Assembly: GCF_011634835.1 (NCBI RefSeq)
Contig: NZ_SIRP01000001.1
Coordinates: forward strand, 2,046,034-2,110,033
DNA: 64,000 nucleotides
Reading direction: 5' to 3'
Source: Isoptericola sp. BMS4
Lineage (GTDB): Bacteria > Actinomycetota > Actinomycetes > Actinomycetales > Cellulomonadaceae
Shown here piece after piece: positions 16,158 to 25,636 of the stretch. A program made the position numbers and the translations under genes. Every line of letters starts with the position of its first letter. Position 1 is the stretch's first letter. The notes under the pieces are model-generated. The model did no database searches. It saw only the letters and a program-made list of their open reading frames with translations, and was not told the DNA's origin.

Positions 16158-17219
16158 ATGACCGACGACGCGTCCGACGACACGAGCGGTGCGCGCCCCG
16201 CGCGCGACCGCCACGTGCCCGTGCTGCTGCAGCGGTGCGTCGACCTCCTCGCCCCGGCGCTGACGGAGCCGGGCAGCGTCCTCGTCGACTGCACGCTCGG
16301 CATGGGCGGGCACGCCGAGGCGGTGCTCGAGCAGGTGCCCTCGGCACGGGTGGTCGGCATCGACCGTGACCCGCAGGCCCTGGAGCTGGCGGGCGCCCGC
16401 CTGGCCCGGTTCGGCGACCGCTTCACGGGCGTGCACGCGGTGTACGACGAGGTGGGCGACGTGGTGGCCGACCTCGGCCTGCCCGGCGTCCAGGGCGTGC
16501 TGATGGACCTCGGCGTCTCCTCGCTCCAGCTCGACGAGGCCGAGCGGGGCTTCGCGTACGCCCGCGACGCCCCGCTGGACATGCGCATGGACCAGTCGCG
16601 CGGCCGGACCGCGGCCGACGTGCTGAACACCTACGACGAGCGCGCCCTGGTGCGGATCCTGCGGGACTACGGCGAGGAGCGGTTCGCCCCGCGGGTCGCG
16701 CGCGCGATCGTGCGCCGCCGGGAGCAGCAGCCGTGGGAGCGGACCGGCGAGCTCGCGGAGGCGGTGCGCGCCGCGATCCCGGCGGCGGCCCGGCGCACGG
16801 GCGGCAACCCGGCCAAGCGGACCTTCCAGGCGCTGCGCATCGAGGTGAACGGCGAGATCGAGGTCCTCGAGCGCGCCGTGCCCGCCGCCGTCGAGGTGCT
16901 CGCCACGGACGGGCGGATCGTCGTCGAGTCGTACCACTCGCTCGAGGACCGCATCGTCAAGCGGACCTTCGCCCGGGGGACGACGTCGAGCGCCCCGCCC
17001 GGACTGCCCGTCGAGCCCGAGTCCCACCGCCCGTACCTCGAGGCGCTGACCCGGGGGGCCGAGACGGCCGACGAGGCGGAGCTCGAGCGCAACCCCCGTT
17101 CCGCGTCGGTGCGGCTGCGTGCCGCCCGACGCGTCCGACCGACCCCGTCGCACATGGAGCCCGCCGCCCGGACGACCGACCGGACGAACCACCGGATGAA
17201 CAAGGAGGCCCGCCGATGA
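16158..17219 (+). CDS. rsmH: 16S rRNA (cytosine1402-N4)-methyltransferase
   Basis: A 353-residue SAM-dependent methyltransferase that methylates C1402 in the ribosomal P site. Motifs include [13 protein letters not shown] at the N-terminus, [15 protein letters not shown] (SAM loop), [29 protein letters not shown] and the C-terminal [14 protein letters not shown] roughly 25-residue hydrophilic C-terminal tail extends past the fold. The ATG has GGAGAGGAGG upstream. Its stop overlaps the ftsL-like start (ATGA). Confidence 0.95.
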   Translation: MTDDASDDTSGARPARDRHVPVLLQRCVDLLAPALTEPGSVLVDCTLGMGGHAEAVLEQVPSARVVGIDRDPQALELAGARLARFGDRFTGVHAVYDEVGDVVADLGLPGVQGVLMDLGVSSLQLDEAERGFAYARDAPLDMRMDQSRGRTAADVLNTYDERALVRILRDYGEERFAPRVARAIVRRREQQPWERTGELAEAVRAAIPAAARRTGGNPAKRTFQALRIEVNGEIEVLERAVPAAVEVLATDGRIVVESYHSLEDRIVKRTFARGTTSSAPPGLPVEPESHRPYLEALTRGAETADEAELERNPRSASVRLRAARRVRPTPSHMEPAARTTDRTNHRMNKEARR

Positions 17220-17659
17220 GCGCACTGCGTGCCCCGGCCACACCGGGGACCCGGACCGGGGCGTCGCCGCGCCGCGCGCCGCTGACCGCGCTGGAGGGCG
17301 GCGCCGGCCGCCGGTTCGACGTCGTCCGCGCGCCGCTGCAGGCGACGTCCGGGGTGCCCTTCCTCGTGCTGTGCGCGCTGATCCTCGCGGGCGCGCTGCT
17401 CGCGGCGCTGCTGCTGAACACGTCGATGGCGCGCGGGTCGTACGAGGCCGCGGCGCTGCAGCGCGAGGTCGGGCAGGTGGCTCAGGACGTCCAGGCGAAG
17501 CAGGCGGAGCTGCGTGCGGCGGAGAACTCGCTCGCCGACCGCGCCCGTGCCATGGGCATGGTCCCCGCGGAGGACCCGACGATGATCAGCGTCGGGTCGC
17601 GGTCGGTCGTCGGCGTGGGCGCCGGGAAGGGCGCGCAGGACGGCTCGGAGGAGCCGTGA
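17216..17659 (+). CDS. ftsL: FtsL-like septum protein
   Basis: A 147-residue bitopic membrane protein in the ftsL position. A basic, Pro/Thr-rich cytoplasmic region (about residues 1-45) precedes one transmembrane helix (about 47-70, [18 protein letters not shown]). A short periplasmic coiled coil follows ([35 protein letters not shown], split here only for description). FtsL links FtsQ-type proteins to the FtsW/FtsI synthase. Sequence is poorly conserved, so the call rests on topology, size and position between rsmH and ftsI. It overlaps both neighbours (ATGA upstream, GTGA downstream), and AAGGAGG lies seven bases before its start. Confidence 0.82.
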   Translation: MSALRAPATPGTRTGASPRRAPLTALEGGAGRRFDVVRAPLQATSGVPFLVLCALILAGALLAALLLNTSMARGSYEAAALQREVGQVAQDVQAKQAELRAAENSLADRARAMGMVPAEDPTMISVGSRSVVGVGAGKGAQDGSEEP

Positions 17660-19839
17660 GCCCGCGGGCGCCCCGCGGCGCGGACCCGACACGCCGACGC
17701 CAGGCCGGGGCTGGCCGGGCCGGGGCGTCGCAGACTCGCAGGGTGACTCCCCGGACGACGAACGCCACCCCCGGATCGGGGCGGCCGCGTGGCGCGCAGG
17801 GTGCCCCTGCCGCCGGGGCCTCCTCGTCCAGGTCCTCCTCGACCAGGTCTGCGCCCGCGCGATCCACGTCGGCGCGGTCCACGTCGGCGCGGTCCACGTC
17901 GGCGCGGTCGGCGGCCGCACGGACCCCGTCGGCGCGCTCCGGGGCGTCGAGGTCGGCGGCGTCGCGGGGACGGGGGACGCCCGGCCGCGGCGCCGCCGTG
18001 GCCGGGCGCGGCCGGGCGCCGGCGCGCCCGCCCGCCCCGCCTCGCTCCGGCTCCCGCGGCCCCGGCGGGCCGCGGCCGGGCGAGCCCGAGCGGCGGCAGC
18101 GCTGGCTGATCGTGGTGGCGGTGCTGGTCCTCACGGTCTTCGTCGGCCGCCTCGTGCAGGTGCAGGTCTTCATGGGGCCCGCGCTCGCGGCCGACGCCCA
18201 GCAGAAGAGGCTGCAGACGAACGTGCAGGTCGCGCACCGGGGCGACATCGTCGACGTGAACGGCAACGTGCTGGCCACGAGCGTGGACCGGTACACGATC
18301 GTCGGCGACCAGCTCGCGATCCAGAGCTTCCGGGGCGCCTCGCGCGTCGACAAGGCCACGGGCGACCCCGTCGAGGACGGCGCCCTCGGCGTCGCGCAGC
18401 TGCTCGGGCCGGTGCTCGACGAGGAGCCCGCCGCCCTGGCGGCCAAGCTCAACGGCAAGGACCGCTACGTGGTGCTCGCCCGCGACGTCGTGCCGGAGGT
18501 GCAGCGCGCGATCGCCGACCTCGGGCTGCAGGCGTACGTGCGTACCGACCTCACGTCGCAGCGGACGTACCCGGCCGGCGAGGTGGCGGGCCCGCTCGTG
18601 GGCTTCGTCAACGACGACCTGGGCGGGCAGGGTGGCCTGGAGCGCGCCTACGACGACCTGCTGGCCGGCACCGACGGCACGACGACGTTCGAGCGCGGGC
18701 GCGACGGCGTCATGATCCCGAACGCCCCGGTCGAGACGGTGCCCGCGAAACCTGGCAGCGACGTGCGGCTCACCGTCGACCGCGACGTGCAGTGGAAGGC
18801 CGAGGAGCTGCTGGACGAGGCGGTGTCGGACACGGGCGCGAAGTACGCGATGGCGGTCGTCAGCGACGTGCGAACCGGTGAGGTCCTGGCGCTGGCCGAC
18901 TCGGGCCACGTCGACCCGAACGACCGCTCGACCGCCGACGTGGCGAACGGCTCGCGCGCCGTCAAGGACGTCTTCGAGCCGGGCTCGACGGGCAAGGTCG
19001 TCACGATGGCCGCCGCCCTGGAGGGCGGGTACTGGAAGCCGCAGAGCCAGTTCGAGGTGCCGTACACCTACACGACGCCGAACGGGCAGACGTTCAAGGA
19101 CTCCCACGGGCACCCGGTGCAGCGCCTCACGCTCGCGGGGGTGCTGGCGCACTCGTCGAACACGGGGACGGTGCAGATCGGGGAGAAGATCCCGGAGCAG
19201 GTGCGCTACGACTACCTGCGCAAGTTCGGGTTCGGTGAGCCCTCGGGACTGGGTCTGCCGGGGGAGTCGGCCGGGATCCTGCCCGACGAGGAGAGCTTCG
19301 CCCACGACCCCCGCACGCCCTACACGATCCTGTTCGGCCAGGGCGTCGCGGTGAACGCCATCCAGGCCACCCAGGTGTTCTCCACGGTGGCCAACGGCGG
19401 CGTGCGGGTGGAGCCGAGCCTCTTCGCCGGCTCGCAGGCGCCGGACGGGACGTTCACGCCTGCGCCCGAGCCGGAGCGCACGCGCGTCGTCTCCACCGAG
19501 ACGGCCGACTCGCTCATGCGGATGCTCGAGTCCGTCGTCGGGGACGAGGGGACGGCGGAGAACGCGCGCGTCCCCGGCTACCGGGTGGCCGGCAAGACGG
19601 GCACGGCACAGATGTGGCTCCCCGGCGGCGGCACCACGTACATGGCGTCGTTCATCGGCGTGGCGCCCGCGGACGACCCCCGCTACACGGTGTCGGTGTT
19701 CCTGCGCAGCCCGCAGTCGTCCATCTTCGGCGGCGTGGTCGCGGCGCCCGTCTTCAGCGACCTCATGGGGTACACGCTGCAGAAGATGGACGTGCCGCCG
19801 AGCACGACGGAGCCCGACCCGTACGACCTCGAGTGGTGA
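17656..19839 (+). CDS. ftsI: Septal penicillin-binding protein (transpeptidase) FtsI/PBP3
   Basis: A 727-residue class B penicillin-binding protein that cross-links septal peptidoglycan with FtsW. After the transmembrane helix (LIVVAVLVLTVFVGRLVQV, about residues 152-170) come the dimerisation domain and the transpeptidase domain, with active site S444-T-G-K447, S500-S-N502 and K647-T-G. The first 150 residues are an unusual Arg/Ser/Ala/Pro-rich cytoplasmic extension that includes tandem RSTSA repeats; family members often have much shorter tails. GTG at 17656 overlaps the ftsL stop (GTGA) and has GGAGGAG upstream; the frame is open further 5' but that would overlap ftsL. A promoter gap of 117 bases follows before murE. 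Confidence 0.94.
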   Translation: MSPRAPRGADPTRRRQAGAGRAGASQTRRVTPRTTNATPGSGRPRGAQGAPAAGASSSRSSSTRSAPARSTSARSTSARSTSARSAAARTPSARSGASRSAASRGRGTPGRGAAVAGRGRAPARPPAPPRSGSRGPGGPRPGEPERRQRWLIVVAVLVLTVFVGRLVQVQVFMGPALAADAQQKRLQTNVQVAHRGDIVDVNGNVLATSVDRYTIVGDQLAIQSFRGASRVDKATGDPVEDGALGVAQLLGPVLDEEPAALAAKLNGKDRYVVLARDVVPEVQRAIADLGLQAYVRTDLTSQRTYPAGEVAGPLVGFVNDDLGGQGGLERAYDDLLAGTDGTTTFERGRDGVMIPNAPVETVPAKPGSDVRLTVDRDVQWKAEELLDEAVSDTGAKYAMAVVSDVRTGEVLALADSGHVDPNDRSTADVANGSRAVKDVFEPGSTGKVVTMAAALEGGYWKPQSQFEVPYTYTTPNGQTFKDSHGHPVQRLTLAGVLAHSSNTGTVQIGEKIPEQVRYDYLRKFGFGEPSGLGLPGESAGILPDEESFAHDPRTPYTILFGQGVAVNAIQATQVFSTVANGGVRVEPSLFAGSQAPDGTFTPAPEPERTRVVSTETADSLMRMLESVVGDEGTAENARVPGYRVAGKTGTAQMWLPGGGTTYMASFIGVAPADDPRYTVSVFLRSPQSSIFGGVVAAPVFSDLMGYTLQKMDVPPSTTEPDPYDLEW
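17857..17901 (+). repeat. Three 15-base tandem repeats inside ftsI
   Basis: Three nearly identical 15-base units (GCGCGRTCCACGTCG) encode consecutive RSTSA pentapeptides in the cytoplasmic tail of FtsI, followed by a partial copy. The unit is a multiple of three, so copy number can change without breaking the frame. Confidence 0.85.
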
Positions 19840-19943
19840 GCGGCCGGTGCGCGACCGGTGGCCGGCCGGGGCGCCCGCGACGGCCCGCGGTGACGGTCGT
19901 CATGAAGGCGCCGGACGGTGCCGGGACGGCTCCCGGCAGGGGG

Positions 19944-19949
19944 TAGGTT
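19944..19949 (+). promoter_or_regulatory. -10 hexamer TAGGTT before murE, probable leaderless start
   Basis: TAGGTT ends 7 nt before the GTG of murE, with no ribosome-binding site. It implies a promoter inside the dcw cluster. No clear -35 is visible. Confidence 0.55.
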
Positions 19950-19956
19950 CTACTCC

Positions 19957-21648
19957 GTGACATCCCCGACCGCCCGCATCCGGCCCGAGAGGTCCACGCC
20001 TCACCGGGTGCGGGATCTCGCTCTGACCTTCGGGTTCGACCTGGCGTCGCCGACGACCGGCACGACGACGGGCACGGACGTGGCGCTCCCCGACGTGCTC
20101 GTCGGCGCGGTGGCGTGCGACAACCGTGCCGTGGCCGACGGCGACCTGTTCGTGGCGATGCCCGGCGCGTCGGCGCACGGCGCGCGGTTCGCCGCGGACG
20201 CCGTCGCGCGCGGTGCGCGCGCGGTGCTGACCGACCCGGACGGCGCCGCGCTGCTCGGCGCGGGCGCCGGCCAGGACGCCCTGCCGCCGGACGTCCCGGT
20301 GCTCGTCACGCCGGATCCGCGCGGCGTCCTCGGCCCCGTCGCGGCCTGGGTCTACGGCGAGCCGGCCGAGCGGCTCATGACGTTCGGCGTCACCGGCACG
20401 AACGGCAAGACCACGACGACCTACCAGCTGGACCACCTGCTGCGCGCGCTGGGGTGGACGAGCGGGCTGGTCGGCACCGTGACGACCCGTGCGGGCGACC
20501 GTGTGCTGCCGAGCCGGCTCACCACCCCGGAGGCGGCGGACCTGCAGGCCGTGCTCGCCGCGATGTGCGAGCAGGGCGTGCGCACGCTCGCGATGGAGGT
20601 CTCCTCGCACGCGCTGTCGATGCACCGGGTGGACGGCATCAACTTCGGTGTCGTGGGCTTCACGAACCTCAGCCAGGACCACCTCGACTTCCACGGCGAC
20701 CTCCAGGCCTACTTCGAGGCCAAGGCGCTGCTGTTCACGCCGGCGCACGCCCGCCGCGGCGTCGTCGTCGTCGACGACGTGTGGGGCGAGCGGATGGCCG
20801 CCGCCGCGCAGGTGCCGGTCGCGACGCTGCGCACGGCCCCGCGGGACGGGGGCGCGCCGGGCGCCGACTGGACCGTGTCGGACGTCGCGCCGCACGGCAC
20901 CGGCTCCGCCTTCACCCTCACGCACACGGACGGCCGCACCCTGCGCACCTCGACGTCGCTGCCGGGGGAGTTCAACGTCGCGAACGCGGCGCTGGCCGTC
21001 GCGATGGTGCTCGAGGGCGGGGCGCACGTGTCCGACGTGGCGGAGGCGCTCGACGGCGCCGACGGCCTGTCCGCGACGGTGCCGGGCCGCATGGAGGTCA
21101 TCAGCCCCGGCGGCGACGGGACCGGACGGCCGCGCGTGATCGTCGACTTCGCCCACAACACCGACGCGCTGGAGCTCGCGCTCGACGCGCTGCGCCCGTC
21201 CACGGCGGGCCGGCTCGTGCTCGTCTTCGGCGCCACCGGGGACCGCGACCGGGGCAAGCGGCCGTCGATGGGTGCCGCCGGCGTGGCGGGGGCCGACGTC
21301 GTCGTCGTCACCGACGACGACCCGCACGGCGAGGACCCGGCAGCCGTGCGCGCCGCCGTGCTGGACGGGGCCCGGGCGGCGCAGCAGGTCGCCCGGGAGG
21401 CCGGGCGCGAGGTCACGGTGCTCGAGGTCGCCGACCGTGCGGGCGCGATCGTCCGCGCGGTGGCCGAGGCCTCCGCCGACGACACCGTGCTCGTGGCGGG
21501 ACGCGGCCACGAGACGATCCAGGAGGTCGCCGGCGTCGACCTCGAGCTCGACGACCGCGTCGAGGCCCGTCGTGCTCTCGACGCCCTCGATCCCGTCGAT
21601 GCCCCGCAGCAGCGCGCCGCGCGTGACGAGAGGACCACCACCGCATGA
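19957..21648 (+). CDS. murE: UDP-MurNAc-tripeptide synthetase MurE
   Basis: A 563-residue Mur ligase that adds the third amino acid to UDP-MurNAc-L-Ala-D-Glu. ATP loop [13 protein letters not shown] lies near residues 145-157. Other family markers are TTPEAADLQ, EVSSHALSMHRV, NLSQDHLDFHGD, and VDFAHNTDALELAL with GDRDRGKR. The substrate-selecting loop that reads DNPR in diaminopimelate enzymes is D454-D-P-H457 here, so the arginine that contacts the diaminopimelate carboxylate is absent. A different third residue (ornithine or lysine) is therefore likely; ornithine would fit Cellulomonas-type walls. The GTG at 19957 is chosen for the -10 just upstream and the family N-terminus. Its stop overlaps murF (ATGA). 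Confidence 0.93.
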   Translation: MTSPTARIRPERSTPHRVRDLALTFGFDLASPTTGTTTGTDVALPDVLVGAVACDNRAVADGDLFVAMPGASAHGARFAADAVARGARAVLTDPDGAALLGAGAGQDALPPDVPVLVTPDPRGVLGPVAAWVYGEPAERLMTFGVTGTNGKTTTTYQLDHLLRALGWTSGLVGTVTTRAGDRVLPSRLTTPEAADLQAVLAAMCEQGVRTLAMEVSSHALSMHRVDGINFGVVGFTNLSQDHLDFHGDLQAYFEAKALLFTPAHARRGVVVVDDVWGERMAAAAQVPVATLRTAPRDGGAPGADWTVSDVAPHGTGSAFTLTHTDGRTLRTSTSLPGEFNVANAALAVAMVLEGGAHVSDVAEALDGADGLSATVPGRMEVISPGGDGTGRPRVIVDFAHNTDALELALDALRPSTAGRLVLVFGATGDRDRGKRPSMGAAGVAGADVVVVTDDDPHGEDPAAVRAAVLDGARAAQQVAREAGREVTVLEVADRAGAIVRAVAEASADDTVLVAGRGHETIQEVAGVDLELDDRVEARRALDALDPVDAPQQRAARDERTTTA

Positions 21649-23072
21649 TCGAGCTGACCGCCGCCGACGTCGCCGAGGCGACCGGGGGACGGCTGCACGC
21701 CGGCCCGGACGTGCGGGTCGCCGGACCCGTCGTCGTGGACTCCCGCCGGGTCGAGGCCGGGTCCCTGTTCGTCGCCCTGCCGGGCGAGCACGTCGACGGG
21801 CACGACTTCGCGCACGGCGCCGTCGAGGCGGGCGCGACGCTCGTGCTCGCCGCCCGCGAGCTCGACGGGGTGCCGACCGTCGTCGTCGACGACGTGCAGG
21901 CGGCCCTGGGCGACCTGGCGCGCGACGTGCTGTCCCGGGCCCGGGCGGCGGGCGACCTGCGGGTCGTCGCCGTGACCGGCTCGGTGGGCAAGACGACGAC
22001 CAAGGACCTGCTGGGCCAGCTCCTCGGGGCGCGGGTGCCGGCGGAGCAGGTCGTGGTGCCCGCGGGCTCCTTCAACAACGAGGTCGGCCTGCCGCTGACC
22101 GTCCTGCGCGTCACCCCCGACACCCGCTACCTGGTGCTGGAGATGGGGGCGGACGCCCCGGGCAACATCGCCTACCTCACCCGGATCGCCCCGCCCGACG
22201 TCGGCGTCGTCCTCGCGGTCGGGGTCGCGCACGTGGGCAAGTTCGGCTCCGTCGAGGCCATCGCCGCCACCAAGGCCGAGATGGTCACGGGCGTCGTGGC
22301 GGGCGGCACCGTCGTGCTGAACGCCGACGACCAGCGGGTCGCGGCCATGGCGCCGCGCGCGGCCGAGGGCACCCGCGTGCTGACGTTCGGGACCATCCCG
22401 TCGGCCGACGTCCGTGCCGTCGACGTGGAGGTGGACGCGACGGGCCGGGCCGGCTTCGGCCTGCGGGCCGGCGCGGACCCGCAGCGCGTGGACCTGCGGC
22501 TGGTCGGTGCCCACCACGTGAGCAACGCGCTGGCCGCCGCGGCGGTCGCGACGGCGCTCGGGACGCCGCCGGACGAGGTCGCGGCGGTCCTGTCCCGCGC
22601 GACGCCGCAGAGCCCGCACCGCATGGCGGTGACGGAGCGGCCGGACGGCATCACCGTCGTCGACGACGCGTACAACGCCAACCCGGACTCGATGCGGGCC
22701 GCGCTGCGCTCGCTCGCCGTCATGGCTGGGCGCTCGCGCCGGTCGGTCGCCGTGCTCGGCGAGATGCTGGAGCTCGGGGAGTCCGCGCGCGCCGCGCACG
22801 ACGAGATCGGCCGGCTCGTGGTGAGGTTGAACGTCAAGCTCCTCGTCGTGGTCGGCGAGGGCGCGTACCACATCCACGAGGGTGCCCTCCAGGAGGGGTC
22901 CTGGGGAGAGGAGTCGGTCTTCGTGCCTGACCTCGACACGGCGCGTGCGGTGCTGGCCGACGAGCTGCGGCCCGGCGACGTGGTGCTGGTCAAGTCGTCG
23001 CTCGGGGCCGGGCTGTGGCGCCTCGGCGACGAGCTGGCCGCCGGCGAGGTCGGCACGGAGGTCGCCCCGTGA
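21645..23072 (+). CDS. murF: UDP-MurNAc-pentapeptide synthetase MurF
   Basis: A 475-residue Mur ligase that joins D-Ala-D-Ala to the tripeptide precursor. N-terminal MurF domain [15 protein letters not shown] is followed by [26 protein letters not shown], the ATP loop [14 protein letters not shown], the [10 protein letters not shown] motif that distinguishes MurF, and [16 protein letters not shown]. The C-terminal domain has [13 protein letters not shown] and [11 protein letters not shown]. The start overlaps murE (ATGA) and the stop overlaps mraY (GTGA), so expression is tightly coupled. Confidence 0.96.
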   Translation: MIELTAADVAEATGGRLHAGPDVRVAGPVVVDSRRVEAGSLFVALPGEHVDGHDFAHGAVEAGATLVLAARELDGVPTVVVDDVQAALGDLARDVLSRARAAGDLRVVAVTGSVGKTTTKDLLGQLLGARVPAEQVVVPAGSFNNEVGLPLTVLRVTPDTRYLVLEMGADAPGNIAYLTRIAPPDVGVVLAVGVAHVGKFGSVEAIAATKAEMVTGVVAGGTVVLNADDQRVAAMAPRAAEGTRVLTFGTIPSADVRAVDVEVDATGRAGFGLRAGADPQRVDLRLVGAHHVSNALAAAAVATALGTPPDEVAAVLSRATPQSPHRMAVTERPDGITVVDDAYNANPDSMRAALRSLAVMAGRSRRSVAVLGEMLELGESARAAHDEIGRLVVRLNVKLLVVVGEGAYHIHEGALQEGSWGEESVFVPDLDTARAVLADELRPGDVVLVKSSLGAGLWRLGDELAAGEVGTEVAP

Positions 23073-24151
23073 TCGCGATCCTCGTCGGGGCGGGCGTCTC
23101 GCTGCTCGTCGCGCTGTTCGGCACGCCGCTGTTCATCCGCTTCCTCGTGCACCGCAACTACGGGCAGTTCGTCCGCCAGGACGGCCCGACCGCGCACTTC
23201 ACCAAGCGCGGCACCCCCACGATGGGCGGTGTCGTCATCATCGGCGCGGCCCTGGTCGGCTTCGCGGCGTCGATGATCGTGGCGGGGCGGCCGCCCAGCG
23301 CGTCGGCGCTGCTGTGCCTGTACCTCATGACGGGCCTGGGGCTGGTCGGCTTCCTGGACGACTTCACCAAGATCCGCAAGCAGCGCTCCCTCGGGCTCAC
23401 GGCGAAGGCCAAGATGGTCGGCCAGGGCTTCGTCGGCATCAGCTTCGCCGTGCTGGCCCTGCAGTTCCCCAACGAGAACGCGCGCACGCCCGCGTCCACG
23501 CGGGTCTCGTTCCTGCGCGACACGAACCTCGACCTGGCGTTCGCCGGGGTGACGGTGGGGCTGATCCTCTTCGTGGTGTGGGCGAACTTCCTCATCACGG
23601 CCTGGTCGAACGCGGTCAACCTCACCGACGGCCTGGACGGTCTGGCCACGGGCGTGTCGCTGATCGTCTTCGGCGCGTACGTGCTGGTGAGCATCTGGCA
23701 GCTCAACCAGTCCTGCCAGCGGCTCGCCGCCGCGGGCCCGCGCTGCTACGAGGTGCGCGACCCGCAGGACATGGCGATCATCGCCGCCGCGATCATGGGC
23801 GCCTGCTTCGGGTTCCTGTGGTGGAACGCCAGCCCGGCACGGATCTTCATGGGCGACACGGGGTCGCTGGCGCTCGGCGGCGCCCTGGCGGGGATCTCGA
23901 TCCTGTCCCGCACGGAGATCCTGGCGGCCATCATCGGCGGACTGTTCGTCATCATCGTGATGTCCGACGTCATCCAGATCGGGTTCTTCAAGATGACGGG
24001 CAAGCGCGTGTTCAAGATGGCGCCCCTGCACCACCACTTCGAGCTGTCGGGGTGGGGCGAGGTGACGATCGTCATCCGGTTCTGGCTCATCGCGGGGCTC
24101 TTCGCCGCGCTCGGCATGGGGGTCTTCTACGCCGAGTGGGTGGTCACGTGA
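23069..24151 (+). CDS. mraY: Phospho-MurNAc-pentapeptide translocase MraY
   Basis: A 360-residue multi-spanning membrane enzyme that transfers phospho-MurNAc-pentapeptide to undecaprenyl phosphate to make lipid I. Diagnostic motifs are present: [10 protein letters not shown] near the N-terminus, [37 protein letters not shown] and [11 protein letters not shown] near the end. About ten transmembrane helices are apparent, as is usual. GTG at 23069 overlaps the murF stop; a longer in-frame start upstream would only add murF-overlapping residues. Confidence 0.96.
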   Translation: MIAILVGAGVSLLVALFGTPLFIRFLVHRNYGQFVRQDGPTAHFTKRGTPTMGGVVIIGAALVGFAASMIVAGRPPSASALLCLYLMTGLGLVGFLDDFTKIRKQRSLGLTAKAKMVGQGFVGISFAVLALQFPNENARTPASTRVSFLRDTNLDLAFAGVTVGLILFVVWANFLITAWSNAVNLTDGLDGLATGVSLIVFGAYVLVSIWQLNQSCQRLAAAGPRCYEVRDPQDMAIIAAAIMGACFGFLWWNASPARIFMGDTGSLALGGALAGISILSRTEILAAIIGGLFVIIVMSDVIQIGFFKMTGKRVFKMAPLHHHFELSGWGEVTIVIRFWLIAGLFAALGMGVFYAEWVVT

Positions 24152-25611
24152 CGGGTGGGCCCGCGCCCGTCGACCGTGCCGTTGACCTTGCCGCCGCCCG
24201 TGTGGTCGTCGCGGGGCTCGGGGTCACCGGCCGTGCGGTGGCGGGCGCCCTCGCGGGCCGCGTGCGCTCCCTGCGCACGGTGGACGCGCGGGCGGACGAC
24301 GCCGACGTGCGCGACGTGCCCGACGCCGCCGCGGCCGAGCGCGTGGTCGCCGGCGCCGACCTCGTGGTCGCCTCGCCGGGCTGGCCGCCGACGGCGCCCC
24401 TGCTGGAGGCGGCCGCCCGCGCCGGCGTCCCGGTGTGGAGCGAGGTGGAGCTCGCGTGGCACCTGCGGGTGCCGCGCGCCGACGGCTCCGGGCCCGCGCC
24501 GTGGCTGGCCGTGACGGGCACGAACGGCAAGACGACGACGGTCGGCATGCTCGCGGCGATCCTCGACGCCGCGGGCCGGCGCACCCTGGCCGTGGGCAAC
24601 GTCGGCACCCCGCTCGTCACGGCGGCGCTCGATCCCGACCTCGACGTGCTCGCGGTGGAGCTGTCCAGCTTCCAGCTCCACCACACGTCGAGCACCGCCG
24701 TCGAGGCGGCCGCCGTGCTGAACGTCGCGCCCGACCACCTCGACTGGCACGGGTCGCTCGACGCCTACGCGGCCGACAAGGGCCGGATCTACGCCGGGGC
24801 GCGGGTGGCCTGCGTGTACAACGCGGCCGACCCGCGGACGGAGGAGCTCGTGCGCGAGGCCGACGTGGCCGAGGGGGCCCGCGCCGTGGGGTTCACCCTG
24901 GGCGCACCCGGGCCCGGGCAGGTCGGCGTCGTGGAGGACGTGCTCGTCGACCGGGCCTTCCACGCGCCCACCGACGCCCCCGACCGGAGCACCTACGCCG
25001 CCGAGCTCGGCACGCTGGCCGACCTCGCGCACCTGGCGCCCGGCGCCGACACCGCCCACCTGCCGGCGCACCTGGTCGCCAACGCCCTGGCCGCGGCGGC
25101 GCTCGCCCGCGCTCACGGTGTCCCGGCCGCCGCGGTGCGCGACGGCCTGCGCGCCTACCGCGGCGGGGGGCACCGGATCGCGACCGTCCGCGTGCTCGAC
25201 GGCGTCGCGTACGTCGACGACTCGAAGGCGACGAACGCGCACGCGGCCGCCGCCTCGCTGGCGGCCCACGAGCCGGGCTCCGTCGTGTGGGTCGCGGGCG
25301 GGCTCGCGAAGGGCGCCGACCTCGGCGACCTGGTCGCCTCCCGGGCGGACCGGCTGCGCGGGGCGGTGCTCATCGGCGTCGACCCGGAGCCGTGGCGCGG
25401 GGCGCTGGCCCGACACGCGCCCGAGGTCCCGGTCGTCGTGGTGGATCCCGGCGACACTGGGACGGTGATGCGCCGGGCCGTCGTGGCGGCGCGGGACCTC
25501 GCCCGGGCGGGCGACACCGTGCTGCTGGCCCCGGCCGGCGCGTCGATGGACCAGTTCGCCTCCTACGCGCAGCGGGGGGAGGCCTTCACCGCCGCGGTGG
25601 CGGAGCTGTAG
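24148..25611 (+). CDS. murD: UDP-MurNAc-L-Ala:D-Glu ligase MurD
   Basis: A 487-residue Mur ligase adding D-glutamate to UDP-MurNAc-L-alanine. It has the Rossmann-like N-terminal segment [17 protein letters not shown], the ATP loop [38 protein letters not shown], and [17 protein letters not shown] in the C-terminal domain with [12 protein letters not shown]. It ends with the conserved [25 protein letters not shown] at 24148 overlaps the mraY stop (GTGA). Confidence 0.95.
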   Translation: MTGGPAPVDRAVDLAAARVVVAGLGVTGRAVAGALAGRVRSLRTVDARADDADVRDVPDAAAAERVVAGADLVVASPGWPPTAPLLEAAARAGVPVWSEVELAWHLRVPRADGSGPAPWLAVTGTNGKTTTVGMLAAILDAAGRRTLAVGNVGTPLVTAALDPDLDVLAVELSSFQLHHTSSTAVEAAAVLNVAPDHLDWHGSLDAYAADKGRIYAGARVACVYNAADPRTEELVREADVAEGARAVGFTLGAPGPGQVGVVEDVLVDRAFHAPTDAPDRSTYAAELGTLADLAHLAPGADTAHLPAHLVANALAAAALARAHGVPAAAVRDGLRAYRGGGHRIATVRVLDGVAYVDDSKATNAHAAAASLAAHEPGSVVWVAGGLAKGADLGDLVASRADRLRGAVLIGVDPEPWRGALARHAPEVPVVVVDPGDTGTVMRRAVVAARDLARAGDTVLLAPAGASMDQFASYAQRGEAFTAAVAEL

Positions 25612-25636
25612 ACGGGCGGAAGGCACGGGAGAGCGC

